41,801 nucleotides of DNA from an uncultured bacterium (GCA_903866605.1 CAIPOF010000001.1:1-41801), one strand, 5' to 3'. Shown: positions 10,240 to 20,402, numbered from the stretch's first letter. A program made the numbers and translations. The notes: generated by a model from the sequence alone, not told the origin.

Positions 10240-11184
10240 TTATAAGTAAGCACAAGTCCAATTAATTACCGTATTTGACCAATTCGAACCATAAATAGCA
10301 ATGGAATTTGTCCCACTATATGTTGTTCTATAATCCAAACTTATTGTTGTTTGAGTTGTAATAGCGTAACAATTTAATTTGGTAACCGTAGAAGATTTAT
10401 CATCACTAACATTATCATATGTAGAAGTTACACTTTCTGGTTCAATTTGACCACTGTATATTACTAACCCAGTTTGGACGCTACCTCCTCCAGACCTTTT
10501 GAAATATGAGTTGCAAGAATACCAAGCATTCCAAACACCAACTGGCACTACCATCGTTTCGGCGGCGTACCAAGTATTAGCAGTTGGTGAGTTGGTGATT
10601 CTATTAGATGTAGAATTTACTTGAATTGTCCAACTACTTGGGTTTATATCAAATCCTGCAGGGGTTTTAGCCGTTGAATAATGTGTGTTAGTAATAGCTA
10701 CATTTGTTAACTGATAGATTTGTCCCGACCAAAGAGTCAAAGTGGTTTGCGTAGTTCCGTCATAACTGACTGCCATAATAAAACCATCAATATTGCCGCC
10801 GTTGTATAACCAAAACTTCATACCTGCCCAATATTTAGTTGTTTGGTCTCCAGGTATTGTTACTGTAGAATAATAGTTTGTATTCTGTCCACCAGTACCA
10901 CCGACAGTAGCTGATGAAGCATAAGACCATGTGTCACCAGTCGCAATCCAACCGTCTACCGTACCAGTAAATAGTGGAGAGGTAATAGTCTTCTGACCTG
11001 TGATAGCCTGAGCAGATATTAAATCTACCACACCAGAGCCACTTAGAGCACGGCTATTAGCACCATCATGGTTGTGACCAGTAGTAATATTAGCTACTTC
11101 AGTCTCCAATGTTTGAAGCTCAGTTCTGATTGTAGAAGAAGTTAAATTTGAATTAGACGCTGGATTTGTAATGGTTCTTGCCAT
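10240..11184 (-). CDS. Tail fibre/appendage protein
   Basis: MARTITNPASNSNL...NHDGANSRAL; start at 11184 preceded by AAAGGAGAAC SD. Confidence 0.6.
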   Translation of the reverse strand: MARTITNPASNSNLTSSTIRTELQTLETEVANITTGHNHDGANSRALSGSGVVDLISAQAITGQKTITSPLFTGTVDGWIATGDTWSYASSATVGGTGGQNTNYYSTVTIPGDQTTKYWAGMKFWLYNGGNIDGFIMAVSYDGTTQTTLTLWSGQIYQLTNVAITNTHYSTAKTPAGFDINPSSWTIQVNSTSNRITNSPTANTWYAAETMVVPVGVWNAWYSCNSYFKRSGGGSVQTGLVIYSGQIEPESVTSTYDNVSDDKSSTVTKLNCYAITTQTTISLDYRTTYSGTNSIAIYGSNWSNTVINWTCAYL

Positions 11185-11194
11185 ATGTTCTCCT

Positions 11195-11389
11195 TTAAGG
11201 TGTTGGTGTTTTTTGGTCCCATTTAACACCAGACTGGTCCCACTTTACGCCAGACTGGTCCCACTTAGTATTTGTATAACTTTGTTCGTTAGAACTAAGA
11301 GGTTTTTCAAGTCTTATATCATCCCAATGTGGTTTCTCTAGTTTTATATCTGTTAATTCCATTTGTTCCTTATAAGTTAGCGTTGGCAA
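11195..11389 (-). CDS. 64-aa protein with WDQSGVK tandem repeats
   Basis: ORF track; 21-bp period repeat. Confidence 0.5.
   Translation of the reverse strand: MPTLTYKEQMELTDIKLEKPHWDDIRLEKPLSSNEQSYTNTKWDQSGVKWDQSGVKWDQKTPTP
11215..11269 (-). repeat. 21-bp tandem repeat (about 2.6 copies)
   Basis: GGTCCC..CCAGACT units at 11215, 11236, 11257. Confidence 0.85.
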
Positions 11390-11543
11390 GTGCCGCTCGA
11401 ATAGCAGCTAAAGCACTAGCACCGAATAATAAATTAATACAATCCGATGGGCTTATTTTACCTAAGACTACGCCAATAATAGCGTAGATTGCAGCTAAGA
11501 TGGCGATAATAAAACTCTTTTTTCCTCTGAGATAATTAATCAT
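11370..11543 (-). CDS. 57-aa two-TM protein, candidate holin
   Basis: Manual translation MINYLRGKKSFIIAILAAIYAIIGVVLGKISPSDCINLLFGASALAAIRAALANANL; lysis region. Confidence 0.55.
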   Translation of the reverse strand: MINYLRGKKSFIIAILAAIYAIIGVVLGKISPSDCINLLFGASALAAIRAALANANL

Positions 11544-11705
11544 AATATATCCTTTCTTATTTTTAGTTTGAGGGGGAGTAATTTTTCAACTCCCCCGTAA
11601 GCTCGACTAGTAAGCCGAGTTAATAATTGTTACCACACGATGTGGCATGTTATGAAGATGTTGCCCTCGGACGCCAGCAGCTCAAGCTACATTAATTGGG
11701 CCTCC

Positions 11706-11891
11706 TTATCCCCGAACTTGTAACTCCTCATCTTGGGGTGTGAAAGATGAAATGTGGTCATTGACTGTCGTGATGAACATTTTGCCATCGCCATAAATCT
11801 TTTGATGGCCTTGGTTGTCGTATAGGATAAAGTTTATGCGAAACATATCCTGAAAAGTCATCTTATCTCCCAACTTCATTCCTTGGTACAA
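11706..11891 (-). CDS. Hypothetical 61-aa protein
   Basis: ORF track. Confidence 0.4.
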   Translation of the reverse strand: MYQGMKLGDKMTFQDMFRINFILYDNQGHQKIYGDGKMFITTVNDHISSFTPQDEELQVRG

Positions 11892-11892
11892 T

Positions 11893-12024
11893 TCAAGTTA
11901 CCTCCTCAAGTTCGCAATAAAGTATTCTGTAATAACGGCCGCAGGCTGGGCATCTAAACAAATCTCCATCTTGGTCTTTGCTCCACCACACTAGGTGGCA
12001 GTCGCAGAAGTAACACTTAACCAT
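11893..12024 (-). CDS. 43-aa zinc-ribbon protein MVKCYFCDCHLVWWSKDQDGDLFRCPACGRYYRILYCELEEVT
   Basis: Manual translation; two CxxC knuckles; AGGGGGTGGAG SD. Confidence 0.55.
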   Translation of the reverse strand: MVKCYFCDCHLVWWSKDQDGDLFRCPACGRYYRILYCELEEVT

Positions 12025-12049
12025 ACTCCACCCCCTAGATTGTAAGGTA

Positions 12050-12127
12050 CTAACGTGTCACGCAACTTACCATTTTACATATGGCATAAAGTATAACTAA
12101 GATTATTAATACTAATAAAAACTGCAT
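12050..12127 (-). CDS. 25-aa TM microprotein MQFLLVLIILVILYAICKMVSCVTR
   Basis: Manual translation; start overlaps the stop of the CHAP endolysin gene. Confidence 0.45.
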   Translation of the reverse strand: MQFLLVLIILVILYAICKMVSCVTR

Positions 12128-12915
12128 TATTTTATTCCTAAGGCTTTTTCAATAGCTACTAGTATTTCTTTAATCATACTGTTCTTAACCTCTGGTGTGA
12201 CTGGCACAGTATTACCAGTTGTAGCTGGTGACACTGGGACAAATTCAACCGTGGAATTTTGGTTGACATCCTTGTTGACATCAGGCGTTTTTTGGTTGAC
12301 ATTAACCTGTTGGCAAGGTGGACAAATAGTCGGTTTACAATCAGTTTTCTTCATTAAGATTGAAACCTTTTCGTAATTGTTTAGAATGTTTTTAGCTGTG
12401 TTGTCATCGCCATTTAAAATTGCGTTGACATCAGAGTTTAGCCCATCTACATCAACTGTTCCAAGTGTGTATTTTCTAAGTTCAGTGTACAAATTTATGA
12501 GTCCTTGTTTTGTAATCACATTAGCTCCTTTAGGTCTTAACCAGCCCATAACGTGCTGGTAATTAAAATTATTTATTTGAGCAGGGTTTGTATCGTTTCC
12601 TTTGGGAAAATTCTGGTTGAAAAGCACAATATTGTTGGCGTCAGCAGACTCGCAGATTCCGATATGTCCGTAAGGTGCGTAATCAAATACGACTAAATCA
12701 CCTTGAATCGGGACTCCACTTTTTGTTATCCAAGTATAAAAGTCATCTCCATAATTCCATTGATTAGCATTTCCGTGGCGTGGTGGCCAGCCATTCCAAG
12801 CTAACCATTGTTTAGCAAGACTTACGCACTCTCCTGGATAACTTCCATCCGGTGCAGTGACTTCTTGACCAATATATTTTTGTTTAAATCCATCGTAGTT
12901 CATTTTTACTTCCAA
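12127..12915 (-). CDS. CHAP-domain endolysin
   Basis: GECVSLAKQWLAWNGWPPRHGNANQWNY...GDLVVFDYAPYGHIGICES. Confidence 0.8.
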   Translation of the reverse strand: MEVKMNYDGFKQKYIGQEVTAPDGSYPGECVSLAKQWLAWNGWPPRHGNANQWNYGDDFYTWITKSGVPIQGDLVVFDYAPYGHIGICESADANNIVLFNQNFPKGNDTNPAQINNFNYQHVMGWLRPKGANVITKQGLINLYTELRKYTLGTVDVDGLNSDVNAILNGDDNTAKNILNNYEKVSILMKKTDCKPTICPPCQQVNVNQKTPDVNKDVNQNSTVEFVPVSPATTGNTVPVTPEVKNSMIKEILVAIEKALGIK

Positions 12916-13262
12916 TTATGAAATATTTGTATTGCTCCCCAAACGATAGCGATAACCGCCGCAATGACTCCTATTACTTTGACAACCAATTTACCTATTT
13001 CTTGGTTTACCTGATTGTCCAAGACTATCTTCTTCATCGTATTCTTAATCTCTGGGTCTGCAAGCCACATAATCGAATCTATTTTGGCGTTCATAGTTTT
13101 ATCACTTTTCTCATTTTGAATACAATGGTTATAAAAGTCTTTCTTCAAATCACTTACCTGAGCCATCTCTGACTCCTGAGCCAAATCTCTTAGATGAATA
13201 TCATCATCGTGTATCTCAGTTCGGCTGGGTTCAACTATATTTCGGCTATTTAATTCAGGCAT
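12906..13262 (-). CDS. C-terminal-TM protein, candidate holin/haemolysin XhlA-like
   Basis: C-terminal GKLVVKVIGVIAAVIAIVWGAIQIFHNWK; next to endolysin. Confidence 0.5.
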   Translation of the reverse strand: MPELNSRNIVEPSRTEIHDDDIHLRDLAQESEMAQVSDLKKDFYNHCIQNEKSDKTMNAKIDSIMWLADPEIKNTMKKIVLDNQVNQEIGKLVVKVIGVIAAVIAIVWGAIQIFHNWK

Positions 13263-13268
13263 CAGACT

Positions 13269-13667
13269 TTAAACCTCAGTTGCACCAGCAAATTCATTCA
13301 TTTCAACGATATGTGTAACAGCTTCAACAGCTTCAACCGCCGGTACTATTACACCATTCGGGTCAGTCCACTGCGGACGAGCTAATACTTCAGGAGTGTC
13401 GATAATTGTTTGAGGGGTAGGAGTTGTTAAAGCGGTGTAAATCTCTGCAAAAGTTAAATCAATGCCATCTACAAATCTGATAAACGAATAATCAATCTGA
13501 TTGTTAGCTGGGATAAAGTTCCTTAAATCAGCGGTACGAGCGTCTTTGTCTAGGTACGAACCGATTAAGACTTTGGTTCGGTTTAAAACCTTATCAGCTT
13601 CCGCTTTTAAGATGATGTGGTAGGTTGTTTCTACTCCTCTTAGAGTAATTTTTGTGTTAAGTGCCAT
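13269..13667 (-). CDS. Hypothetical tail-associated protein
   Basis: ORF track; GAAAGGAAAC SD. Confidence 0.5.
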   Translation of the reverse strand: MALNTKITLRGVETTYHIILKAEADKVLNRTKVLIGSYLDKDARTADLRNFIPANNQIDYSFIRFVDGIDLTFAEIYTALTTPTPQTIIDTPEVLARPQWTDPNGVIVPAVEAVEAVTHIVEMNEFAGATEV

Positions 13668-13681
13668 TTTGTTTCCTTTCT

Positions 13682-14695
13682 TTAAAATATTTGTAATGTA
13701 TTCTTTTTAGTTATCGGTGGTGGAGCAGCAACATAGCCTTGCAATTCTGCCAAAGTTCCGCCTATATTGTAGTCTTGGAAAACAACCCAAATATTGTTGT
13801 TGGCGTCACAAACCATTCCGATAGGTTCGTAATATGGTGAATTGAATGTTGTTCTTTGTACCATTCCAACCGTATTAAAACAATAAAATATTCCACTGCT
13901 TCCTGGTTCATCAAACCAAACATTTCCTGAATTATCAGTCGCTATATTATTAACTTCCCATGGATTGAATTGATGTGTTCCGACAATTGCGTGAGTCGTT
14001 GCGTTGATTTTATAAGCATAGCCGTTGCCGTTATCTCCAACCCAGGCAAATCCGTTTGAGTCGAAAGCAATACAACAAGGTGAAACGTAACCATAGGTCG
14101 CAGATGGAATGTTGATGGTGGCTAACACACTTCCTGTCGGGCTTATAACCATTACATTGCTATCTAGCCACATTCCCTGTCCACTATCCCAATTACTTGA
14201 ATTTGGCATAACTAACCAGAGATTTCCCGAAGCGTCAAAAGCCATATCTATAATATTGCAACCAGAGTTTCCTCCTGCTGGATAGAACTCAATATAAGTA
14301 AAGTTAGTCGAGTCGTCTACCTTCATACTTTGAACATAATTTCCAACAGTAACAAAAGCCCAATCTCCTGCGGCGCTAACAGCCATTACACCAGCTCCAG
14401 GACCTCCATAACGAGCGTTTAAAAGCGTACCACTCAGATTATATTTCTGAAACTGAGAACCGCCGATACCAATTGAAATATATACAAAGTCGTTTATCCT
14501 ATCGACTGCCAGTCCACCGACATAAGTATATCCAAGGTTGATATTGACAATGACCGCTCCGCTTGGCGTGACACATTCAAGATGTGGTGCGCTGTCTCTA
14601 TTTATAATCCAAAAGTTGCCAAGTCTGTCCATTCTAATAAGGTTTGGTTGATTTTCAGGAAGTGCAATTGTTTTTAATAAATCACCTAAAGCCAT
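13682..14695 (-). CDS. NHL/Vgb-like beta-propeller protein, probable receptor binding
   Basis: Repeated DxxGNxW(V/L) motifs. Confidence 0.65.
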   Translation of the reverse strand: MALGDLLKTIALPENQPNLIRMDRLGNFWIINRDSAPHLECVTPSGAVIVNINLGYTYVGGLAVDRINDFVYISIGIGGSQFQKYNLSGTLLNARYGGPGAGVMAVSAAGDWAFVTVGNYVQSMKVDDSTNFTYIEFYPAGGNSGCNIIDMAFDASGNLWLVMPNSSNWDSGQGMWLDSNVMVISPTGSVLATINIPSATYGYVSPCCIAFDSNGFAWVGDNGNGYAYKINATTHAIVGTHQFNPWEVNNIATDNSGNVWFDEPGSSGIFYCFNTVGMVQRTTFNSPYYEPIGMVCDANNNIWVVFQDYNIGGTLAELQGYVAAPPPITKKNTLQIF

Positions 14696-14703
14696 AATTT
14701 CCT

Positions 14704-17409
14704 TTATTTAATTAACAGTGTTACAGTCAAGTAATTTACAGTCGGTGTCGGACTAGCATTAACGGCTACTTGAATAACATCATTGTCGGCGAAGACTATG
14801 CTATTCCAGTTGGTAAAAGTCACATCTTTGAGGTATGAAGCACCCGAAAGAGCAGGATAAGAACCTGAACCAGAACCAGAAGGGTTGATTATCGAATAAG
14901 TATTTGAAGCAGGGACTGCAGCATTTCGGCGAAAAATATCAATCGCCACATTCCCTGTTACTCCATCAGGAGCAGTTAAGTAAACCCCGACCAAAGTTCC
15001 ACCCTTCGCCAAAGCGGGGGCAATATCAGCCAAACCAGCTACTAAGGCCGAACCACCGTTTTGAAAAGTAAATGTTACTTCTCTGATTAAGTTAGCGGCG
15101 ATTGCGTTATGTGTACCTAAGTCCATATCAGCTGTTGCGCCAGTGTAGGGTACTTTTAATGAAATACCTGGGTCTTCACCATACATATTCACACTGTCAA
15201 AACTCGGAGTTAATGCTCCTGTACCAGTCAAGACAATACAAAATTGAGCGTATCTTCCCAGTGACGGAGTAGCTGAAAAGTCTGATAAGTTTACACTTTT
15301 GTCAGTAGAAGTTTTAGCATTACGATATAAGACAGTGATCGCACAACCAGTCGGCAAGACTTGATTTAATACTTCGCAAACACCAACTTTATTATTTGCA
15401 CCCCAATCTTGTACTGGTGTATAAATGTAACCTGTTGTCTGATAGGTAAGAACAGGCGGAGTATTAGCAGGTGTAATACAGTTATCTGAAATACGAATCT
15501 CATCAACTGTACCGTCCCAATATCCTGCGGTGTTATCCGAACCTAAATAAATCGGGACATTGTTTAGAGTATCAATCGTATAAGCGAAAGCGGTACTGTT
15601 AATAAGCGAACCATTTAGGTAAAAATAGATGTTAGTATGGTCGCAAGTAATTGCAATTCTATATTTTGTGCCGTCAGCTAATAAGGTTATAGGGCTTGAG
15701 TTGACATTATGGGTCGCTCCACCCGAAGTAACTCCTAAGTTTATTCTGTAACTATTCGAACCTAAAGGAGATAACCAAAGAAGAAAGTGATGTAACCCAG
15801 TACCACCGTCATAACACCAGGGCGATCTTGTGCCACTTGTGAAAGCACTAGCCAGGGTAATAGCCATTTCGATAGAGAAAGTAGTGGTGATAGCTTTTAA
15901 AGCAGTATCTAATATCGTGCCAGTAGTTTTACCATAGGAAGAAAATTCAGTCTTGGCCGCAGTAAATTGAGCGCCGTTGGTGGCATTAATGCCAGTAATT
16001 TGACCTCCTAAGTTATAACCATTTCCTGAAATATCTCTAGTATCACCTGTTAAGGACGGATACCATAAAGCCTTAGTATGAGTGCTACCATTTGCTAATT
16101 TATAAACTGGCGCCGCTGACGGAATGTCAGAAACTACATTAACTGTTGAAGAACCATTTAAAGTTTTATCCCAAATGAACGGAACCATTACAAAGTTATC
16201 AACTCCAGCCCTAACTGAACCAATTAAAACTACATCGTTACCAGTTATGGTCGAGGTAGCTACATTTCGAGTAATATCATCGGTGATAATACGAGGAGTA
16301 TCACAACCGCTTGAATCAACCAACATACCTGATAAGTATTTGTCGTTAGTATTAGTTTTAAATAGTTTTCCGATATATGTTCGATTAGCTTTAGTCATTA
16401 CGACATTATCAGACACAAAGACATCATAACTCGGTAAAGTATTTACTCCTGAGTAATGAGGTACAATATGAACAAATCTTGAGGAGCCATCTTCTCTTGG
16501 CCAATAAACAATATCTCCACAGAAAAAGCCCTGCTTAAGGTCAGTAGTTCCAGCATAATTTTTATCTGGACCTTGAGTCGATGAATCTACATTCACAACA
16601 CCACTAAATAAAGCTGAACCACTATATCCAACTTTTGTTGGGTCAGTTGAAGTACGGCCATACTTAACCCAAGTAACTAAATCTTTTGAACTAGCAACAC
16701 CTGTTAATCTTTGAGCGACATAAATAGTATCATAGTAAATATAATAAGTATCTCCGACTTTGATAACACCACCAAAGTCGATAGAACCTTGGTCCCACGC
16801 TCCCACTACACCCGAAGTAATTACAGGAGTAGTTAAGACATTACCTTGAGTATCTTTACGCTCCCAAACTGGTGCGCCACTTAAATTTTGAACAGCAGTA
16901 GCTAAGAAAATTTGAGAAGTTCCACCAGATGTAGGAGAACCACGATAAATCATTCTCCAAGGTCTTCCAGCTACCTCAGAAGCTTCATACCAAACAAAAG
17001 GCACATCTAGTTTAGCATCTAAAGAACCACCTGGGCCAAGAGCCAAATCAACATTAAAAAATGACTTAGGACTTGGGGTTACAGAATTGCTAGTCATTAC
17101 TCTAACTGAGTCGACACCATCACCAAAAAACATTCTAAAAACAGAATTGTCAGCGTCCCAGACTACATTACCGAATTGCGCGCCTTGATACTTTCCTGCA
17201 TTATATCCATTTTGGTTTAGGTTATAAGGGTCAAATCTAAAGTTCAGAAGTTGACTGTCAACAGGGTTGGCTACAACTTGACCAAGAGGAGTATTTAAAA
17301 TATCCGAAACAGACTCAATAACATTAACTCCACCCTGTAAGGCTACAATTAAATCTGAATCAATTGGTGTTACTTGTGTTAGGTCTGAAAATTTTTCTGG
17401 TGTTGGCAT
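14704..17409 (-). CDS. Tail spike with GH43/32-like propeller and LamG-like domain
   Basis: YYIYYDTI...ASSKDLVTWVKYGR propeller motif; FSIEMAITL...YRIAITCDHTNIYFYLNGSLINSTAF LamG motif. Confidence 0.7.
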   Translation of the reverse strand: MPTPEKFSDLTQVTPIDSDLIVALQGGVNVIESVSDILNTPLGQVVANPVDSQLLNFRFDPYNLNQNGYNAGKYQGAQFGNVVWDADNSVFRMFFGDGVDSVRVMTSNSVTPSPKSFFNVDLALGPGGSLDAKLDVPFVWYEASEVAGRPWRMIYRGSPTSGGTSQIFLATAVQNLSGAPVWERKDTQGNVLTTPVITSGVVGAWDQGSIDFGGVIKVGDTYYIYYDTIYVAQRLTGVASSKDLVTWVKYGRTSTDPTKVGYSGSALFSGVVNVDSSTQGPDKNYAGTTDLKQGFFCGDIVYWPREDGSSRFVHIVPHYSGVNTLPSYDVFVSDNVVMTKANRTYIGKLFKTNTNDKYLSGMLVDSSGCDTPRIITDDITRNVATSTITGNDVVLIGSVRAGVDNFVMVPFIWDKTLNGSSTVNVVSDIPSAAPVYKLANGSTHTKALWYPSLTGDTRDISGNGYNLGGQITGINATNGAQFTAAKTEFSSYGKTTGTILDTALKAITTTFSIEMAITLASAFTSGTRSPWCYDGGTGLHHFLLWLSPLGSNSYRINLGVTSGGATHNVNSSPITLLADGTKYRIAITCDHTNIYFYLNGSLINSTAFAYTIDTLNNVPIYLGSDNTAGYWDGTVDEIRISDNCITPANTPPVLTYQTTGYIYTPVQDWGANNKVGVCEVLNQVLPTGCAITVLYRNAKTSTDKSVNLSDFSATPSLGRYAQFCIVLTGTGALTPSFDSVNMYGEDPGISLKVPYTGATADMDLGTHNAIAANLIREVTFTFQNGGSALVAGLADIAPALAKGGTLVGVYLTAPDGVTGNVAIDIFRRNAAVPASNTYSIINPSGSGSGSYPALSGASYLKDVTFTNWNSIVFADNDVIQVAVNASPTPTVNYLTVTLLIK

Positions 17410-17418
17410 AGTTCTCCT

Positions 17419-17775
17419 TTATTCTTGTTGAAAATAATTTAATCCATCTTCTGATGTGAAATAATATAGTCCGTCCTCGGAAATAAAACTGTCTGTTAGG
17501 CTGGAAGGTGATACACCTTTGAAGAAACTATCAATATCATCATTCAAATTCCCAGTAGTATATCCTTTTATTACTAAAAATGAACGCCACAAATCATTGT
17601 AAGTATCTCCAGTGGCACCGTTGGCCTTTAAATAAATAATTGTACTGTCTTGAAATGTAGTGAAACTACCGTTCTGTTGAGTTAAAAACCCTATCCATTT
17701 ATCATTTAATGAACCGCTGACAACAGGAGAACTATTACTATCGCAGAAACTAATCCAATCATCGTTAAACGACAT
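17419..17775 (-). CDS. Hypothetical structural protein
   Basis: ORF track; SEDGLYYFTSEDGLNYF internal repeat. Confidence 0.5.
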   Translation of the reverse strand: MSFNDDWISFCDSNSSPVVSGSLNDKWIGFLTQQNGSFTTFQDSTIIYLKANGATGDTYNDLWRSFLVIKGYTTGNLNDDIDSFFKGVSPSSLTDSFISEDGLYYFTSEDGLNYFQQE

Positions 17776-17776
17776 A

Positions 17777-18001
17777 CTATCTCCTAAGCTTTCTAGCTAA
17801 TTCTGTTACACCTTGCATTATACCCTCTTTAAATTCATCGCTAGACCTTGATTCTTTTTCCTTGGAATACGCATCATTGTGTTTTAAATTAGTTAATAAA
17901 ACCTCATTATTAAAGTTCCTCAAATTTCTCTCAGGAACTCTACCATTTTTGGCCAACCAATTTAATTTTTCTAATTGATACTTATATTCTTTTGAAGTCA
18001 T
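17777..18001 (-). CDS. Hypothetical small protein
   Basis: ORF track. Confidence 0.5.
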   Translation of the reverse strand: MTSKEYKYQLEKLNWLAKNGRVPERNLRNFNNEVLLTNLKHNDAYSKEKESRSSDEFKEGIMQGVTELARKLRR

Positions 18002-18069
18002 ATTTTAAGTCATATTTATCCTAGGAGAGGAGAGCCAGTCGGAACCAGCTCTCCCTCTATTTACAGTCT

Positions 18070-19368
18070 CTAGGAAGTTGCTTGAGCAGTCATCTTAGCA
18101 TTGGAACGAACATTCTTACAAATCATGTTACCATACCAAGCAAGCACAGCCTGCCAGCCATCGTAATCCATGCGTCGAAGAACATTTCCGCTGCCTTGGT
18201 CGATGAAGTGGGTTGGCTTTAATTGGCCAAGACTGATTGAAGTCGGGTCAATAAAGTATACCTCTGTGTCAGGAACATCATAGTCCACGACCACAGTTAC
18301 ATCACCACCACCTGCTGCGAAGTCTAATCCAGTGAAACCACCAGTAAGAGCTTCATGGGTTGTTGCTGATTTCTTGTAGGAAAGTAGCAAGTCACCATAC
18401 TTTTTGTAAAGTAGGTAGTTCATGAAGATTAAGGTTGGGTCACCGTATTGCTTGGCTTGCAAGTAAACAGTTTCCATGTTTGATTCAGTTAAAGCACCAC
18501 CAGTAGAGAAAACGTTAGATTGCCAGTAACTATTGCTTGAACGAACAATACCTTCAAATGTTGAAACAGATGCAGGAGTCGAACTGTTAATAGTCATGGT
18601 TCCATCGTCTACGATACCAGAAGCACCCATCGGCTCATCAGCAGCAGCACCATCACCGTCAGCGAAGACAATAGATTGACCATTAGTCCAAGTGGTTGTA
18701 CCAGTTGATTTAAAGGTAATCTGAGTATCTCCGACTTGACCTGTGACTGTAGCGAGTGAAGAACCAATAAGAATATCACGGCCGATAGGAAGATAGCGGT
18801 TCGGTTGAATCGCATATTTGGTCGTGTCAGTAGTAGTCAAACCCATTCTGTTCTTCAAGGTAATAGTACCAGTGGTACCAGAACCAGAACCAGAAGTGAT
18901 AGCGACGACGCCATCAGAAGCACCCCAGAAGATACGATTCAAATCACGAGCAAAATCTTGGCGTAGGGAATCTGACGCCTCAACTAAAGAACGAACGATT
19001 GAACCTTCAGGAGATTCAGTAGCCGCCATAGTAGGACCTAGGATATCAAAGACACCATAGACATACTTGGAAGGGATGACCGCTTGGTCGTATTGTGCAT
19101 TACCAGAGCCGAGTTTATTACCAGCCGTTGTGGAAGTAATACCTGAGTGACGACTCTTTCTCAGGGTGATGTAGTAGTTATTGTTAGGCATCGCAATTTG
19201 TGGTTCTTTTTGTACCATCTTGAACCATTTAAGAGCTTTTTCTTGTGTAAGCTGTTCTTCGATGCGAGGAGCAATAACTTTCTTTAAGAAATTACTAACA
19301 GAACCTTGAGTACCTGCGGCACTTAGGTTGTAGTTATCTACTGGGTATCCAGCCATGTTACACCTCAC
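18070..19368 (-). CDS. Major capsid protein (HK97-like fold presumed)
   Basis: Position after scaffold; N-terminal helix plus beta-rich core; ends just before tail genes. Confidence 0.8.
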   Translation of the reverse strand: MRCNMAGYPVDNYNLSAAGTQGSVSNFLKKVIAPRIEEQLTQEKALKWFKMVQKEPQIAMPNNNYYITLRKSRHSGITSTTAGNKLGSGNAQYDQAVIPSKYVYGVFDILGPTMAATESPEGSIVRSLVEASDSLRQDFARDLNRIFWGASDGVVAITSGSGSGTTGTITLKNRMGLTTTDTTKYAIQPNRYLPIGRDILIGSSLATVTGQVGDTQITFKSTGTTTWTNGQSIVFADGDGAAADEPMGASGIVDDGTMTINSSTPASVSTFEGIVRSSNSYWQSNVFSTGGALTESNMETVYLQAKQYGDPTLIFMNYLLYKKYGDLLLSYKKSATTHEALTGGFTGLDFAAGGGDVTVVVDYDVPDTEVYFIDPTSISLGQLKPTHFIDQGSGNVLRRMDYDGWQAVLAWYGNMICKNVRSNAKMTAQATS

Positions 19369-19408
19369 TTAATTAATGTTTTTCTATATTAAGCGAGTTT
19401 GAGATAGT

Positions 19409-20110
19409 CTAGAATGTCATATTAACATTCTTAAACTGTTCAATCATTTCTTCAGCATTCATTTGGCCAAAAGTTTTTTCACCAGCTGGTTTGGTCGGAA
19501 CTCCACCCGTGGAAGAACCATTCAAATCATTTGGATTAGAATTTCTGGCGTTACTAAGTTCATTTATATTTGCCTGTTTAATCTTGTCTTCGTTTTTCAA
19601 CTTGAACCAAATTATTGGGTCAAATACTTTTCCGTACAATGGGTCATTTGGATTGTTCATCTCATTTAACACAGATGCACGTTCGAACTTCGGACCGCCA
19701 TTAGCACCATTAAAAGTATTCTCACCTGATTTAAGAGTTTCTTCAAAACTTAATTCACGTCGTACTTTGCTGGTGGCTTCTTCCATTAACTGGCTTTTAA
19801 CAGTCTCCAATTCATCTTTAGTCACAACCCCATATTTCTCCTTCAACTCACTCAGGACAGGGTCGACTTCAAACTTTGTTTGTGAAGGTAATGATTTCTC
19901 AAGTTCGCTTAGCCTTCCAGTTTTGACTGTGTAGTCTTGCTGGAGTTTTCTAGCCTCGTCGTGAAGTTCTTGTGCGGTTAATTGTCTGCCACTCCATTCA
20001 AAGGTCTCAGGTACTTGCTGGTTGTTAGCATCATCAGCTCCGCCTGTTGCGTCTTTTGACTGTGGTGTTTGGTCAGTAGCGAAAATGTCCACTTGGTCAT
20101 TATCGGCCAT
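19409..20110 (-). CDS. Scaffolding protein
   Basis: Acidic, coiled-coil, upstream of the capsid gene. Confidence 0.75.
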   Translation of the reverse strand: MADNDQVDIFATDQTPQSKDATGGADDANNQQVPETFEWSGRQLTAQELHDEARKLQQDYTVKTGRLSELEKSLPSQTKFEVDPVLSELKEKYGVVTKDELETVKSQLMEEATSKVRRELSFEETLKSGENTFNGANGGPKFERASVLNEMNNPNDPLYGKVFDPIIWFKLKNEDKIKQANINELSNARNSNPNDLNGSSTGGVPTKPAGEKTFGQMNAEEMIEQFKNVNMTF

Positions 20111-20237
20111 ATTGTTCTCCTTTTGACTGCCGAACCTTAACTTGGCATTTCTGCTGTTGTGTGGGGCTTGGTCTAATCAGATTTATTACTTAATTAATTC
20201 TTAGATACTTTTTCCTATCTTGTCAATACCTATAAGG

Positions 20238-20402
20238 TTATTTGAACTTAGGAACTTTAGCGTTTTTGTATTTAGCCATCTTAACGTTGATAGCTTTTGG
20301 TACTTTAACTTTGACATTTGTTGTTTTAACGATTGGAGCCTTAATTGATGAAACAACTTTTGGTTTTGCCACAGTAGGTTTGGAAACTTTTATTTTAGCC
20401 AT
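20238..20402 (-). CDS. 54-aa Lys-rich polycationic peptide MAKIKVSKPTVAKPKVV...KVPKFK
   Basis: Manual translation: 16 Lys, no acidic residues; overlaps the ATP-grasp gene end. Confidence 0.6.
   Translation of the reverse strand: MAKIKVSKPTVAKPKVVSSIKAPIVKTTNVKVKVPKAINVKMAKYKNAKVPKFK

Noticed and set aside
11572-11596. GGGGGAGT/ACTCCCCC as an intrinsic terminator
   Set aside because: No T-run follows the stem on either strand.
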